Positions 1 to 5,860 of a stretch of DNA of 12,634 nt are shown in pieces. The position numbers were made by a program, and so were the translations under genes. The stretch spans positions 1 to 12,634 of the forward strand of contig CAJMOS010000089.1 of NCBI GenBank assembly GCA_905215015.1, written 5' to 3'. This DNA is from an uncultured bacterium. Its GTDB lineage: Bacteria; Spirochaetota; Spirochaetia; Sphaerochaetales; Sphaerochaetaceae. Numbering within the stretch: position 1 is the stretch's first letter; each line of letters starts with the position of its first letter. The notes beneath the pieces are model-generated. The model saw nothing but the letters and a program-made list of their open reading frames with translations, was not told the DNA's origin and searched no databases.

Positions 1-63
1 ATGTAATACCTGCTTCCTACAGCAACCAAGTACTCAACCAGCCCGGAATCACCGTACTCGTCG

Positions 64-849
64 TCAAAGCTGCCCGGAGAACCGGATGGCGTTGGCAAGG
101 GAGATACAGATGATCACCACCATCAGGACAAGGAAGAGCCGGTCCACCGCGCGGTTGTCCATTTTCCGGGAAAAGAAGCGGCCGATACGGGCGCCGATGA
201 TGCCGGAAACCATCATGGCGGCAAGGAGCGGCCAGGATACAGCGGGAATACTCCGCGTCACGAGATTGGAGATGAGGTTGGCAAGCTGCGAACAGAAGAT
301 GACATACAGCGAGTTGAGCGCGCTGTTCTTGCTGTCCAGAGAGAAGAACAGGGAAAGGAACATGATGTTGATCGGCCCGCCACCAATGCCGAGGAACGAG
401 CTCATCACTCCAAGGAAAAGCCCGATGCAGACACAGAGGATGGCATTTTGGATATTAAAGGTATGGACCTTCGCCTTCATCAAGACGTAGATGAACACCG
501 AAAGCGTCAGGATGACCATCACCACGTTCTGGGTCAGCCCTACCGCCGCATTGTTGCCAGCGGCTTCCTTCACCAAGGAGAAAAGCATCTTTCCGAAAAT
601 GCCGCCTACCGCACCTCCTACCGCAAGATAGGTGCCTCTTGGCTTGTCGATCTTCGCATCCGCGCTTTTCGAGAGCAAGCTGACAGTGGTCATGGCAAGA
701 ACGGTAGTCCCTGACAGGAAACTGATTGTATCCATTGGAAGATCCAAGAGCGCGTCCATCACCGGCTTGATGATGACGCCTCCCCCGATACCGCTGATGG
801 CCCCGATGACGGTCGCGACCAAAGTGATGGAAATGATGATGAATTCCAT
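64..849 (-). CDS. TauE/SafE family sulfite/anion exporter-like membrane protein
   Basis: A polytopic inner-membrane protein of 261 residues. It shows the internal duplication typical of the TauE/SafE (DUF81) family: a first glycine motif, S-G-I-G-G-G, at residues 19-24 and a second, L-G-I-G-G-G-P, at 153-159, each opening a hydrophobic half of about four helices separated by a polar stretch near 60-72. Family members export sulfite, sulfoacetate or other small organic anions; the substrate here cannot be read from sequence. I chose the ATG at 849, not an upstream alternative, because GGGGAG sits 4-5 nt upstream and the hydrophobic segment begins immediately; the upstream in-frame extension is hydrophilic and unlike the family. 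The gene is divergent from the sulfatase-maturase gene, so a link to sulfur released from sulfated or sulfonated compounds is attractive but inferred. Family assignment is firm; substrate is unknown. Confidence 0.88.
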   Translation of the reverse strand: MEFIIISITLVATVIGAISGIGGGVIIKPVMDALLDLPMDTISFLSGTTVLAMTTVSLLSKSADAKIDKPRGTYLAVGGAVGGIFGKMLFSLVKEAAGNNAAVGLTQNVVMVILTLSVFIYVLMKAKVHTFNIQNAILCVCIGLFLGVMSSFLGIGGGPINIMFLSLFFSLDSKNSALNSLYVIFCSQLANLISNLVTRSIPAVSWPLLAAMMVSGIIGARIGRFFSRKMDNRAVDRLFLVLMVVIICISLANAIRFSGQL

Positions 850-877
850 GATGCTCCCCCACTGCGTGATGTTGTTA

Positions 878-907
878 GTTGTAGCCTGCCACCCGCCATC
901 CTGGCAA
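878..907 (-). promoter_or_regulatory. Candidate sigma70 promoter of the TauE/SafE gene
   Basis: On the minus strand TTGCCA (907-902) is followed after 18 nt by TACAAC (883-878). Transcription would start about 20 nt before the ATG at 849, leaving room for the GGGGAG ribosome-binding site. Its -35 box lies 13 bp from the -35 box of the divergent radical SAM gene. The -10 has only 4 of 6 consensus bases, so this is a moderate call. Confidence 0.4.
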
Positions 908-920
908 GGGCCCTTCCAGT

Positions 921-949
921 TTGCCAGAACCAAGCTGTTCCTGTATGAT
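921..949 (+). promoter_or_regulatory. Sigma70-type promoter of the sulfatase-maturase gene, leaderless spacing
   Basis: TTGCCA (921-926), 17-nt spacer, TATGAT (944-949). The -10 box ends 7 nt before the ATG at 957, so the predicted transcription start falls on or next to the start codon. No Shine-Dalgarno sequence precedes that ATG, which fits a leaderless mRNA. Confidence 0.55.
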
Positions 950-956
950 TGTTGCC

Positions 957-2057
957 ATGTACCGTTCCGTGATGATCAAACCTGCATCTTCGGCCTGCAA
1001 CCTGCATTGCTCGTATTGTTTCTACCTTGACGAGGTCGCCAACCGCCAGGCCCGCGCCATGCGCGTCATGAGCGAGGAGACGGCAAGACAGATCATCTCC
1101 AAGTTCCTTGAGGCAAGCGACGGGGTGTGCTTCGCCTTCCAGGGGGGGGAACCCACCCTTGCGGGTACCGATTTCTTCCGCAACTTCTTTTCCTTTGTCG
1201 GGCAGGAGAACCGTTCCCATAAAACGGTGACCTACGCGCTGCAGAGCAACGGGTACGCGTTGCCCGACGGGTTGATTCCGCTCCTGAAGGAATACGACGT
1301 GCTTGTCGGAATTTCCCTGGACGGACCGCGCCAGCTGCAGGACCTGCATCGCCGCTCTCCCTCAGGGGAGCCAAGTTTCTCCAACGTGCGGGATACGGTA
1401 CGGGCCTTGGAGAACGCAGGGGTCGCGGTCAACCTGCTTTCCGTGGTGACCAACGAAAGCGCGGCCAACGCGGATAAGCTGATGCGGTTCTACATGGACC
1501 AGGGAAAGAGGTATCTCCAGTTCATTCCCTGTCTCTCCCCCTTGCAGGAAGGAGAGGAACACAACCCCTTCCTTTCCCCGGAGAACTATCTCATCTTCCT
1601 CGAGCAGGTATGGAGGTACTGGTATCCGAGGCTGGGGACGCCAGAGGCGATCAGCGTGCGTCTGTTCGACAACTGGCTTGCCATCGCCATGGGTGGCCAT
1701 CCGGAGGAATGCGGCGCCATCGGCATCTGCTCCATCGAGTATGTGGTGGAGGCGGACGGTTCGGTCTACCCGTGTGACTTCTACTGTCTTGACGACTACC
1801 GCCTAGGGACAATTGCAACGCAATCCGTCAAGGAACTGGATGCCCGCCGGGAGGAAATCAGGTTCATCCCCTCCTCGCTGACCACGAACAAGGATTGCGG
1901 TGGCTGTCCCTACCTGCGCTACTGCGGGGGCGGTTGCAGGCGCTACCGGACGCGCGCGGGACGGTTCGTCTACTGCGACGTCTACCGGTCTTTCCTCAAG
2001 AGGCACATGGCCGAGCTTCAGCGTTCCGCCGCCTTTTTCTCGCAGTCCACCAGATAG
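957..2057 (+). CDS. Anaerobic sulfatase-maturating enzyme (radical SAM/SPASM)
   Basis: A 366-residue cytosolic radical S-adenosylmethionine enzyme that oxidises the active-site cysteine or serine of sulfatases to formylglycine without oxygen. The N-terminus carries K-P-A-S-S-x-C-N-L-x-C-S-Y-C with cluster ligands C14, C18 and C21, followed by F-Q-G-G-E-P at 61-66 (SAM contact). The SPASM region has cysteines at 252, 258, 273, 314, 317, 323, 327 and 340, the number and spacing of the two auxiliary clusters known in the Clostridium perfringens enzyme. D274 in Y-P-C-D-F-Y matches the catalytic base of that family. Length is normal (about 370). An extra cysteine at 277 is unusual. The start is uncertain: upstream in-frame TTG (921) and ATG (945) exist, but the homologous N-terminus and promoter position favour 957. 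No sulfatase lies in the window, so its client is elsewhere. The 3' end overlaps the converging MFS gene. Confidence 0.9.
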   Translation: MYRSVMIKPASSACNLHCSYCFYLDEVANRQARAMRVMSEETARQIISKFLEASDGVCFAFQGGEPTLAGTDFFRNFFSFVGQENRSHKTVTYALQSNGYALPDGLIPLLKEYDVLVGISLDGPRQLQDLHRRSPSGEPSFSNVRDTVRALENAGVAVNLLSVVTNESAANADKLMRFYMDQGKRYLQFIPCLSPLQEGEEHNPFLSPENYLIFLEQVWRYWYPRLGTPEAISVRLFDNWLAIAMGGHPEECGAIGICSIEYVVEADGSVYPCDFYCLDDYRLGTIATQSVKELDARREEIRFIPSSLTTNKDCGGCPYLRYCGGGCRRYRTRAGRFVYCDVYRSFLKRHMAELQRSAAFFSQSTR

Positions 2058-3201
2058 TCTCGACAGCCAGTGCCGCAAGCGTCATTACCCCATAGAGGAC
2101 CATCACAGCCTGAAACGAGACATGCTGGTACAGGAATCCCCCAAGGACCGAACCGACAATCTGGCCGCTGGTAAGCAGGGTCTCGTGCATCGCCATGCGT
2201 TTTGCCCGATGCGTTGAGCCGCTGACCCCGTGGAACATCGACAGCTCGTAGCAGAAGGCATAGACGACACCGAAGCAAACGAAATAGAGGACGAAGAGCG
2301 GGACGCTGCCGATAAAGCCGGAAACCGCGCAGAGGACGGCGAGCAGGCCCTGCATCAGCGCGATGAACCAGAAGCGGAACTGCCAGAACGAGGAATGGCT
2401 GATCAGCATGAAGCAGAAACAGGCGGAAAGCCCCCGCGCAAGCAGCAACATGCCGGTGACGGCCTTGCTGTAGCCGAGCCTTTCCATTGCATACAGGGGA
2501 AAGATGTTCAGGAAGGTGTTGTTGGCGAGATAGACCAGGACGACCCCGGCCCAGGAGGGAAAGCGCAGGGGCGTGGAATGGTCCACCTTCGCCTCTTTCC
2601 GGCCCACCATGGTCTCGCTCTGCATGTCCCGCATCAAAGGCACGAGCAAGCTCGCGACCCAAACACAGAGCGCCAGCAGCAGGAACGCGGTGACCGAAAG
2701 CACGAAAGGAGCCTGGGCTGAGGCTTCCGCGAGCACCCCCGCGAGGAAACTGGCGAGCCCCGCTCCGAGGCTCCAGGAAAAATTATACCCGTTGGTCACA
2801 TGGGTCAGGGCCGCCCCTTCCCTTCCCCTGGTCATCCAGGCCTCGACCGCCGGCCAGAGCAGACTCTGCAGCAAGCCATAGACCGCCAGTTCCAGGTATC
2901 CGAGAGCCGGATACGGGGTACAAGCGAATGCGGCAAGCAGCAGGCCTTGGCAAAGCAAGGATACGGATACGCATACCCTTGGTTTCAACCGCTGCACCAC
3001 CGGGGAAAGGCACATGCAGCCAATGAAAAAGGTACCGGTGGAAATCTGGGTGGCGATACCTACCCCGCTTGCCGAGAGCAGGTAGACCCCACGGAAATAA
3101 TACACCAGCCCGAGGCTGGCGGTGGTGATGGCGATGTTGCCGAAAAAGGCCACCAGACAGAGTATCAGCGTCTGGATAATGTCTTGCGTGCGTTCCTGCA
3201 T
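1996..3201 (-). CDS. Major facilitator superfamily transporter
   Basis: A 401-residue inner-membrane transporter with about twelve hydrophobic segments in two halves, joined by a polar cytoplasmic loop around residues 190-215 (R-D-M-Q-S-E-T, then K-E-A-K-V-D-H). A basic loop at 331-336 (T-H-R-A-K-R) followed by a glycine-rich helix (G-Q-I-V-G-S-V-L-G-G, 346-355) is typical of the C-terminal half. The substrate cannot be inferred; drug-efflux and sugar-type MFS carriers both look like this. The tail is hydrophilic and basic (K-R-R-R-N). The start at 3201 has no close Shine-Dalgarno sequence (GAGGG is about 15 nt away) but has a -10 box 8 nt upstream, as in other genes here. The last 62 bp overlap the convergent radical SAM gene, and no intrinsic terminator separates them. 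Confidence 0.85.
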   Translation of the reverse strand: MQERTQDIIQTLILCLVAFFGNIAITTASLGLVYYFRGVYLLSASGVGIATQISTGTFFIGCMCLSPVVQRLKPRVCVSVSLLCQGLLLAAFACTPYPALGYLELAVYGLLQSLLWPAVEAWMTRGREGAALTHVTNGYNFSWSLGAGLASFLAGVLAEASAQAPFVLSVTAFLLLALCVWVASLLVPLMRDMQSETMVGRKEAKVDHSTPLRFPSWAGVVLVYLANNTFLNIFPLYAMERLGYSKAVTGMLLLARGLSACFCFMLISHSSFWQFRFWFIALMQGLLAVLCAVSGFIGSVPLFVLYFVCFGVVYAFCYELSMFHGVSGSTHRAKRMAMHETLLTSGQIVGSVLGGFLYQHVSFQAVMVLYGVMTLAALAVETIWWTARKRRRNAEARPCAS

Positions 3202-3209
3202 ATGCTGGT

Positions 3210-3239
3210 AATCTATCCCTCAGCCCATGCATGTGACAA
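3210..3239 (-). promoter_or_regulatory. Sigma70-type promoter of the MFS gene, leaderless spacing
   Basis: On the minus strand TTGTCA (3239-3234) is followed after 18 nt by TAGATT (3215-3210), which ends 8 nt before the ATG at 3201. A 5' leader would be essentially absent. The -35 box is 11 bp from the -35 of the divergent PAP2-type gene, so one regulator bound between them could control both. Confidence 0.5.
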
Positions 3240-3250
3240 GGGAAAGCACC

Positions 3251-3280
3251 TTGCCAATGAGTCTTATTTCGCATTAGGAT
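3251..3280 (+). promoter_or_regulatory. Sigma70-type promoter of the divergent-PAP2 gene
   Basis: TTGCCA (3251-3256), 18-nt spacer, TAGGAT (3275-3280), 8 nt before the ATG at 3289. The -10 box overlaps an AGGATGAG stretch that could otherwise serve as ribosome-binding site; both cannot work from this transcript, so either the mRNA is leaderless or a promoter further upstream is used. Confidence 0.42.
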
Positions 3281-3288
3281 GAGCCAGT

Positions 3289-3750
3289 ATGAACAATGAT
3301 GTTTTGCACTATACACCATTTGTCACTACTTTGTGCTCGTTCCTCTTGGCACAGTTCATCAAGCCATTCGTCGCGATGGCGCTCTCGCCCCACAAGTTCG
3401 ACTACAAACGGATGTTCTCTACCGGAGGGATGCCCTCCAGCCATACCGCGGGGGTAATCACCCTGTGCACGACCATGGGACTCACCTACGGTTTCGCCTC
3501 GCCCTACTTCGTCATTTCCGGCACGTTTGCCGGCATCGTCATCCACGACGCGATGACGCTCAGGCAGAACGCTGGCAAGCAGGCGGCCGTCATCAACGAG
3601 TGGAGCTCGATTTTCAGCCAGGAATGGAAGGACGGACAGATCGTCGAGGAACACCTGAAGACGATGCTTGGCCATACCTGGAACCAGGTGCTTGGCGGAG
3701 CGCTCTTCGGTTTTCTGGTTGGGATCATCGGTTTCAACCTCATGTGCTAG
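3289..3750 (+). CDS. Divergent PAP2 family membrane protein (DUF212/YuiD-like)
   Basis: A 153-residue membrane protein of the divergent PAP2 (acid phosphatase/vanadium haloperoxidase-related) family. The signature S-T-G-G-M-P-S-S-H-T-A covers residues 44-54, corresponding to the phosphatase P-S-x-x-H motif. D87 with the R92-Q-N-A-G-K-Q segment and a late G-H-T at 128-130 complete the family pattern. Hydrophobic segments lie near 10-30, 54-68, 73-86 and 134-150. The family is predicted to act on phosphorylated lipids or isoprenoid phosphates at the membrane, but its biochemical role is not established. Length is normal. It is a single-gene unit, followed by a 143-nt gap without a clear terminator before the amino-acid transport genes. 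Confidence 0.9.
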   Translation: MNNDVLHYTPFVTTLCSFLLAQFIKPFVAMALSPHKFDYKRMFSTGGMPSSHTAGVITLCTTMGLTYGFASPYFVISGTFAGIVIHDAMTLRQNAGKQAAVINEWSSIFSQEWKDGQIVEEHLKTMLGHTWNQVLGGALFGFLVGIIGFNLMC

Positions 3751-3820
3751 GAAATCCTGCCTTGCTTTCCAGCGGGAATGCGGGCGCATCCCCTTTCCTG
3801 TCGACGCGTATGCAATCATG

Positions 3821-3850
3821 TTGACATTTATCCGCATATATATGCATAAT
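3821..3850 (+). promoter_or_regulatory. Promoter of binding-protein gene 1 with embedded operator
   Basis: A perfect TTGACA (3821-3826), 18-nt spacer and CATAAT (3845-3850). The spacer holds the perfect 12-bp palindrome GCATATATATGC (3834-3845). The predicted start near 3857 leaves a leader of about 37 nt containing GGAGGG (3883-3888), 5 nt before the ATG. Confidence 0.7.
3831..3848 (+). promoter_or_regulatory. Candidate ARG box (ArgR operator), gene 1
   Basis: TCCGCATATATATGCATA matches 13 of the 16 defined positions of the E. coli ARG-box consensus wnTGAATwwwwATTCAnw. It lies between the -35 and -10 boxes, so binding would block polymerase. It is read as an operator because the same core, GCATA-N2-TATGC or a close variant, recurs at the same promoter position before both neighbouring units. 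Confidence 0.5.
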
Positions 3851-3893
3851 CACCTCCGTTATGTGCATTTTCATTCATTCTTGGAGGGTTTTT

Positions 3894-4661
3894 ATGAAAA
3901 AGATGCTTGCTGTCTTACTGGTTGCCTCGCTCGCAGTCACTTCGCTTTTCGCAGGAGGAGCCAAGGAAAGTCCCGATAGCCAGACAAAGACCTATGTGTT
4001 CGCCGCCGACGCGACGTGGCCGCCGATGGAGTTCGTCGATGAGGCGGGGAACCTCACCGGTTTCGAGGTCGAGTTGATGCCGCTCGTGGGAAAAGCGGTC
4101 GGCATGGACTTCGAGGTGAAGAACATTCCCTGGGATACGATTTTCGCAGGGCTCGCCAACGGCGCGTACGACGGCGTCTCCAGCGGTGTCACCGTGACCG
4201 ATGAGAGAAAGAAGACGATGGACTTCTCCACCCCGATCCTTTCCAATGGACAGGTCGTGATCGTGCTTGCCAAGGATAAGGATACGGTCAAGAGCGTGAA
4301 AGACCTTCCCAGCAAGGCCAATGTGGGTGTGCAGATCGGCACGACTGGCGACTTCGCCCTTGCCGACTACGACGTGACGGTCAAGCGCTATGACGATATC
4401 GGCCTTGCCATCCAGGACATGCTGAACGGCAACCTCGCCGCCTGCGTCTGCGACAGCCTGATCGCCAGTGACTTCGTGCTCGCCAACAAGAACTACCAGG
4501 GCAAGCTCGCCATCGCCGGCGCCCCCTTCACCCAGGAGGACATCGCCATCGCCGTGCAGAAGGGCAACAAGGCGCTCCTGGACAAGATCAACGAAGGCCT
4601 GGCCAAGATGCAGCAGGATGGTTCTCTGGACGCGCTGAAGAAAAAGTGGAATATCCTCTGA
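3894..4661 (+). CDS. Amino-acid ABC transporter substrate-binding protein 1
   Basis: A 255-residue periplasmic binding protein of the bacterial SBP family 3 that captures an amino acid and delivers it to an ABC importer. A signal peptide spans residues 1-20 (M-K-K, hydrophobic core, S-L-F-A); no lipobox cysteine is present, so it is predicted soluble after signal peptidase I cleavage. Ligand-site landmarks: aromatic W42-P-P, W80-D, S-S-G-V-T-V-T-D-E-R at 96-105 with R105 as the expected carboxylate contact, Q-I-G-T-T at 147-151, and D187 as the expected amino-group contact. The ATG at 3894 follows GGAGGG by 5 nt; an upstream in-frame ATG would destroy the signal peptide. It is monocistronic, with its own promoter and terminator. 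The ARG-box-like operator suggests arginine or another basic amino acid, which remains an inference. Confidence 0.9.
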   Translation: MKKMLAVLLVASLAVTSLFAGGAKESPDSQTKTYVFAADATWPPMEFVDEAGNLTGFEVELMPLVGKAVGMDFEVKNIPWDTIFAGLANGAYDGVSSGVTVTDERKKTMDFSTPILSNGQVVIVLAKDKDTVKSVKDLPSKANVGVQIGTTGDFALADYDVTVKRYDDIGLAIQDMLNGNLAACVCDSLIASDFVLANKNYQGKLAIAGAPFTQEDIAIAVQKGNKALLDKINEGLAKMQQDGSLDALKKKWNIL

Positions 4662-4681
4662 TACCGCTCAGGATCCACATG

Positions 4682-4722
4682 ACGGGGGTGCCGGCCAAGT
4701 CTCGGCATCCCCGTTTTCTTTT
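4682..4722 (+). terminator. Rho-independent terminator after binding-protein gene 1
   Basis: A 12-bp stem (4682-4693 with 4703-4714, one G-U pair) with a 9-nt loop, running directly into a T-rich run (4714-4722). It separates binding-protein gene 1 from the next unit. Confidence 0.85.
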
Positions 4723-4748
4723 TCCTTCTACGCTATGGATACCACTTT

Positions 4749-4766
4749 TCCGCATACATATTCCTA
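4749..4766 (+). promoter_or_regulatory. Weak distal ARG-box-like site upstream of gene 2
   Basis: TCCGCATACATATTCCTA matches 12 of 16 consensus positions and shares its first eight bases with the gene 1 box. It is 53 bp upstream of the next candidate. The region 4723-4852 is AT-rich and otherwise holds nothing recognisable. Confidence 0.2.
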
Positions 4767-4801
4767 AGTAAACGAAAATTTATACGGTTCACACCTCTTC
4801 A

Positions 4802-4819
4802 AATGGATAACAATTCAAT
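4802..4819 (+). promoter_or_regulatory. Candidate ARG box, distal, gene 2
   Basis: AATGGATAACAATTCAAT matches 14 of 16 ARG-box positions. It lies 51 bp upstream of the middle box, close to five helical turns. Confidence 0.35.
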
Positions 4820-4852
4820 ACAAATGCACTAATTTCAAATATTTTTCAATTT

Positions 4853-4870
4853 ATTGCATAATTATTCCAA
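4853..4870 (+). promoter_or_regulatory. Candidate ARG box, middle, gene 2
   Basis: ATTGCATAATTATTCCAA matches 14 of 16 ARG-box positions and sits just upstream of the -35 box. Its start is exactly 33 bp from the start of the proximal box, the same distance as in the permease promoter. Confidence 0.5.
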
Positions 4871-4876
4871 AACCGC

Positions 4877-4905
4877 TTGACCATGTTTGCATACTTATGC
4901 ATAAT
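4877..4905 (+). promoter_or_regulatory. Promoter of binding-protein gene 2
   Basis: TTGACC (4877-4882), 17-nt spacer, CATAAT (4900-4905). The -35 box lies between the middle and proximal operator candidates. The leader of about 25 nt contains GAGGAG (4922-4927), 7 nt before the ATG. Confidence 0.65.
4886..4903 (+). promoter_or_regulatory. Candidate ARG box, proximal, gene 2
   Basis: TTTGCATACTTATGCATA is an inverted repeat with TGCAT and ATGCA arms around four bases, matching 13 of 16 ARG-box positions. It fills the -35/-10 spacer and overlaps the -10 box. Confidence 0.5.
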
Positions 4906-4934
4906 TCCAGCATATACAAACGAGGAGAAAGCGT

Positions 4935-5714
4935 ATGAAAAAAGTATTCGCATTGTTCGTGGGTGTGGCACTTGCAGCAAGCATGGCTTTCGCAAGCGGG
5001 GCAAAGGAATCAAACGGCAAGAAGACCTATACCGTCGCGGGCAGCGCGGACTGGCCTCCTCTGGAATATGTGGATGAAAGCGGAACCGTGGTAGGTTTCG
5101 AGGTCGACCTGCTCAAGGCGATTGCCGAAAGCCAGAACGTCTCGATCACGTTCCAGAATGTCGCCTGGGACGGAATCTTCGCGGGGCTTGCAAACAATGC
5201 CTATGATGGAGCCGCGAGCGGCATCTCGGTCACCGAGGAACGGAAGAAGTCGATGGACTTCACCACCTCGTTCCTGACCATCACCCAGGCGATCATCGCG
5301 CCGAAGGATCACCCGGAGCTGACCGACACCAAGAGCCTGGCGGGCAAGACGGTCGGAACCCAGATCGGCACGACCGGAGACCTTTACCTGCAGGACCAGA
5401 ACGCAAAGGATCCTACCCTGAAGATCACCGACAAGGCCTATGACTCGGTTGGCCTGGCTGTCGAGGACCTGCTAAACGGCAACCTCGACGCGGTTGTCAC
5501 CGACAGCGTCGTTGCCATTGACTTTGTCTTCAACAACAAGAACTACAACGACAAGCTGGTCATCAGCGGAATCGCGAGCCAGGACGGCGAGCCGATTGCC
5601 ATGGCGGTCAAGAAAGGCAACAAGGAGATGCTGGACGTGCTGAACGCAGGCATCGCCCAGGCTGAAAAGGACGGGACCATGGACAAGCTCAAAAAGCAAT
5701 ACCATCTTGAATGA
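4935..5714 (+). CDS. Amino-acid ABC transporter substrate-binding protein 2
   Basis: A 259-residue paralogue of the preceding binding protein and also an SBP family 3 member. The signal peptide ends at A20 (M-A-F-A), followed by S-G-A-K-E-S, the same mature start as its neighbour, with no lipobox cysteine. Landmarks are conserved: W40-P-P, W78-D, A-S-G-I-S-V-T-E-E-R at 94-103 with R103, Q-I-G-T-T at 143-147, and D190. The second lobe is longer by a short insert (L-Y-L-Q-D-Q-N-A-K-D-P, 150-160), and contact positions in the first lobe differ, so ligand preference may differ. It has its own promoter and a strong ribosome-binding site. With no second permease nearby, both binding proteins probably feed the same permease/ATPase pair. 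Family is firm; arginine or basic amino acid specificity is inferred from the operators only. Confidence 0.9.
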   Translation: MKKVFALFVGVALAASMAFASGAKESNGKKTYTVAGSADWPPLEYVDESGTVVGFEVDLLKAIAESQNVSITFQNVAWDGIFAGLANNAYDGAASGISVTEERKKSMDFTTSFLTITQAIIAPKDHPELTDTKSLAGKTVGTQIGTTGDLYLQDQNAKDPTLKITDKAYDSVGLAVEDLLNGNLDAVVTDSVVAIDFVFNNKNYNDKLVISGIASQDGEPIAMAVKKGNKEMLDVLNAGIAQAEKDGTMDKLKKQYHLE

Positions 5715-5730
5715 CGGCGGTACATGAGGC

Positions 5731-5764
5731 GGAGGATCCTCTTCACAGGGGATCCTTCTTTGTG
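5731..5764 (+). terminator. Probable rho-independent terminator after binding-protein gene 2
   Basis: A 9-bp stem (5731-5739 with 5750-5758, one G-U pair) with a 10-nt loop and a modest T-rich tail (TTCTTTGTGTTT). It is weaker than the other two terminators of the cluster, so some read-through into the permease gene is likely. Confidence 0.55.
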
Positions 5765-5768
5765 TTTG

Positions 5769-5786
5769 AATGAATAATTATACACC
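5769..5786 (+). promoter_or_regulatory. Candidate ARG box, upstream, permease unit
   Basis: AATGAATAATTATACACC matches 14 of 16 ARG-box positions, with an intact TGAAT left arm. It starts 33 bp before the proximal box, and the -35 box lies between them. Confidence 0.5.
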
Positions 5787-5792
5787 GTTATC

Positions 5793-5820
5793 TTGACTAC
5801 TTTTGCATAATTATTAGAAT
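5793..5820 (+). promoter_or_regulatory. Promoter of the permease-ATPase unit
   Basis: TTGACT (5793-5798), 16-nt spacer, TAGAAT (5815-5820). The leader would be about 34 nt and includes AGTAGG (5849-5854), 6 nt before the ATG. The -35 box and proximal operator have the same 9-bp offset as in the gene 2 promoter. Confidence 0.6.
5802..5819 (+). promoter_or_regulatory. Candidate ARG box, proximal, permease unit
   Basis: TTTGCATAATTATTAGAA matches 13 of 16 ARG-box positions; the right arm is degraded where it overlaps the -10 box. Confidence 0.42.
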
Positions 5821-5860
5821 AGAAACAGAATTTCCGCATGATATTCAAAGTAGGCTGCAT

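Noticed and set aside
3..113. Open plus-strand frame at the left edge, ending in an arginine-rich tail at a TGA (111-113).
   Set aside because: It runs about 50 bp into the TauE/SafE gene on the other strand, has no start in the window and resembles no family I know; 1-63 is left unassigned.
850..933. A 28-residue N-terminal extension of the TauE/SafE protein.
   Set aside because: It is hydrophilic, precedes the ribosome-binding site and would run across the predicted promoter; the ATG at 849 fits far better.
2230..2721. A 163-codon plus-strand frame inside the MFS gene.
   Set aside because: It is rich in charged residues, Q and P, as expected for the complement of a hydrophobic membrane-protein gene; the MFS frame explains the sequence.
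3751..3820. A terminator after the PAP2-like gene.
   Set aside because: Only a 5-bp GGAAA/TTTCC pairing without a T-run could be found.
4662..4934. A riboswitch or leader peptide before binding protein 2.
   Set aside because: The predicted start site leaves a leader of about 25 nt, too short for either; the AT-rich stretch is better explained by operators.
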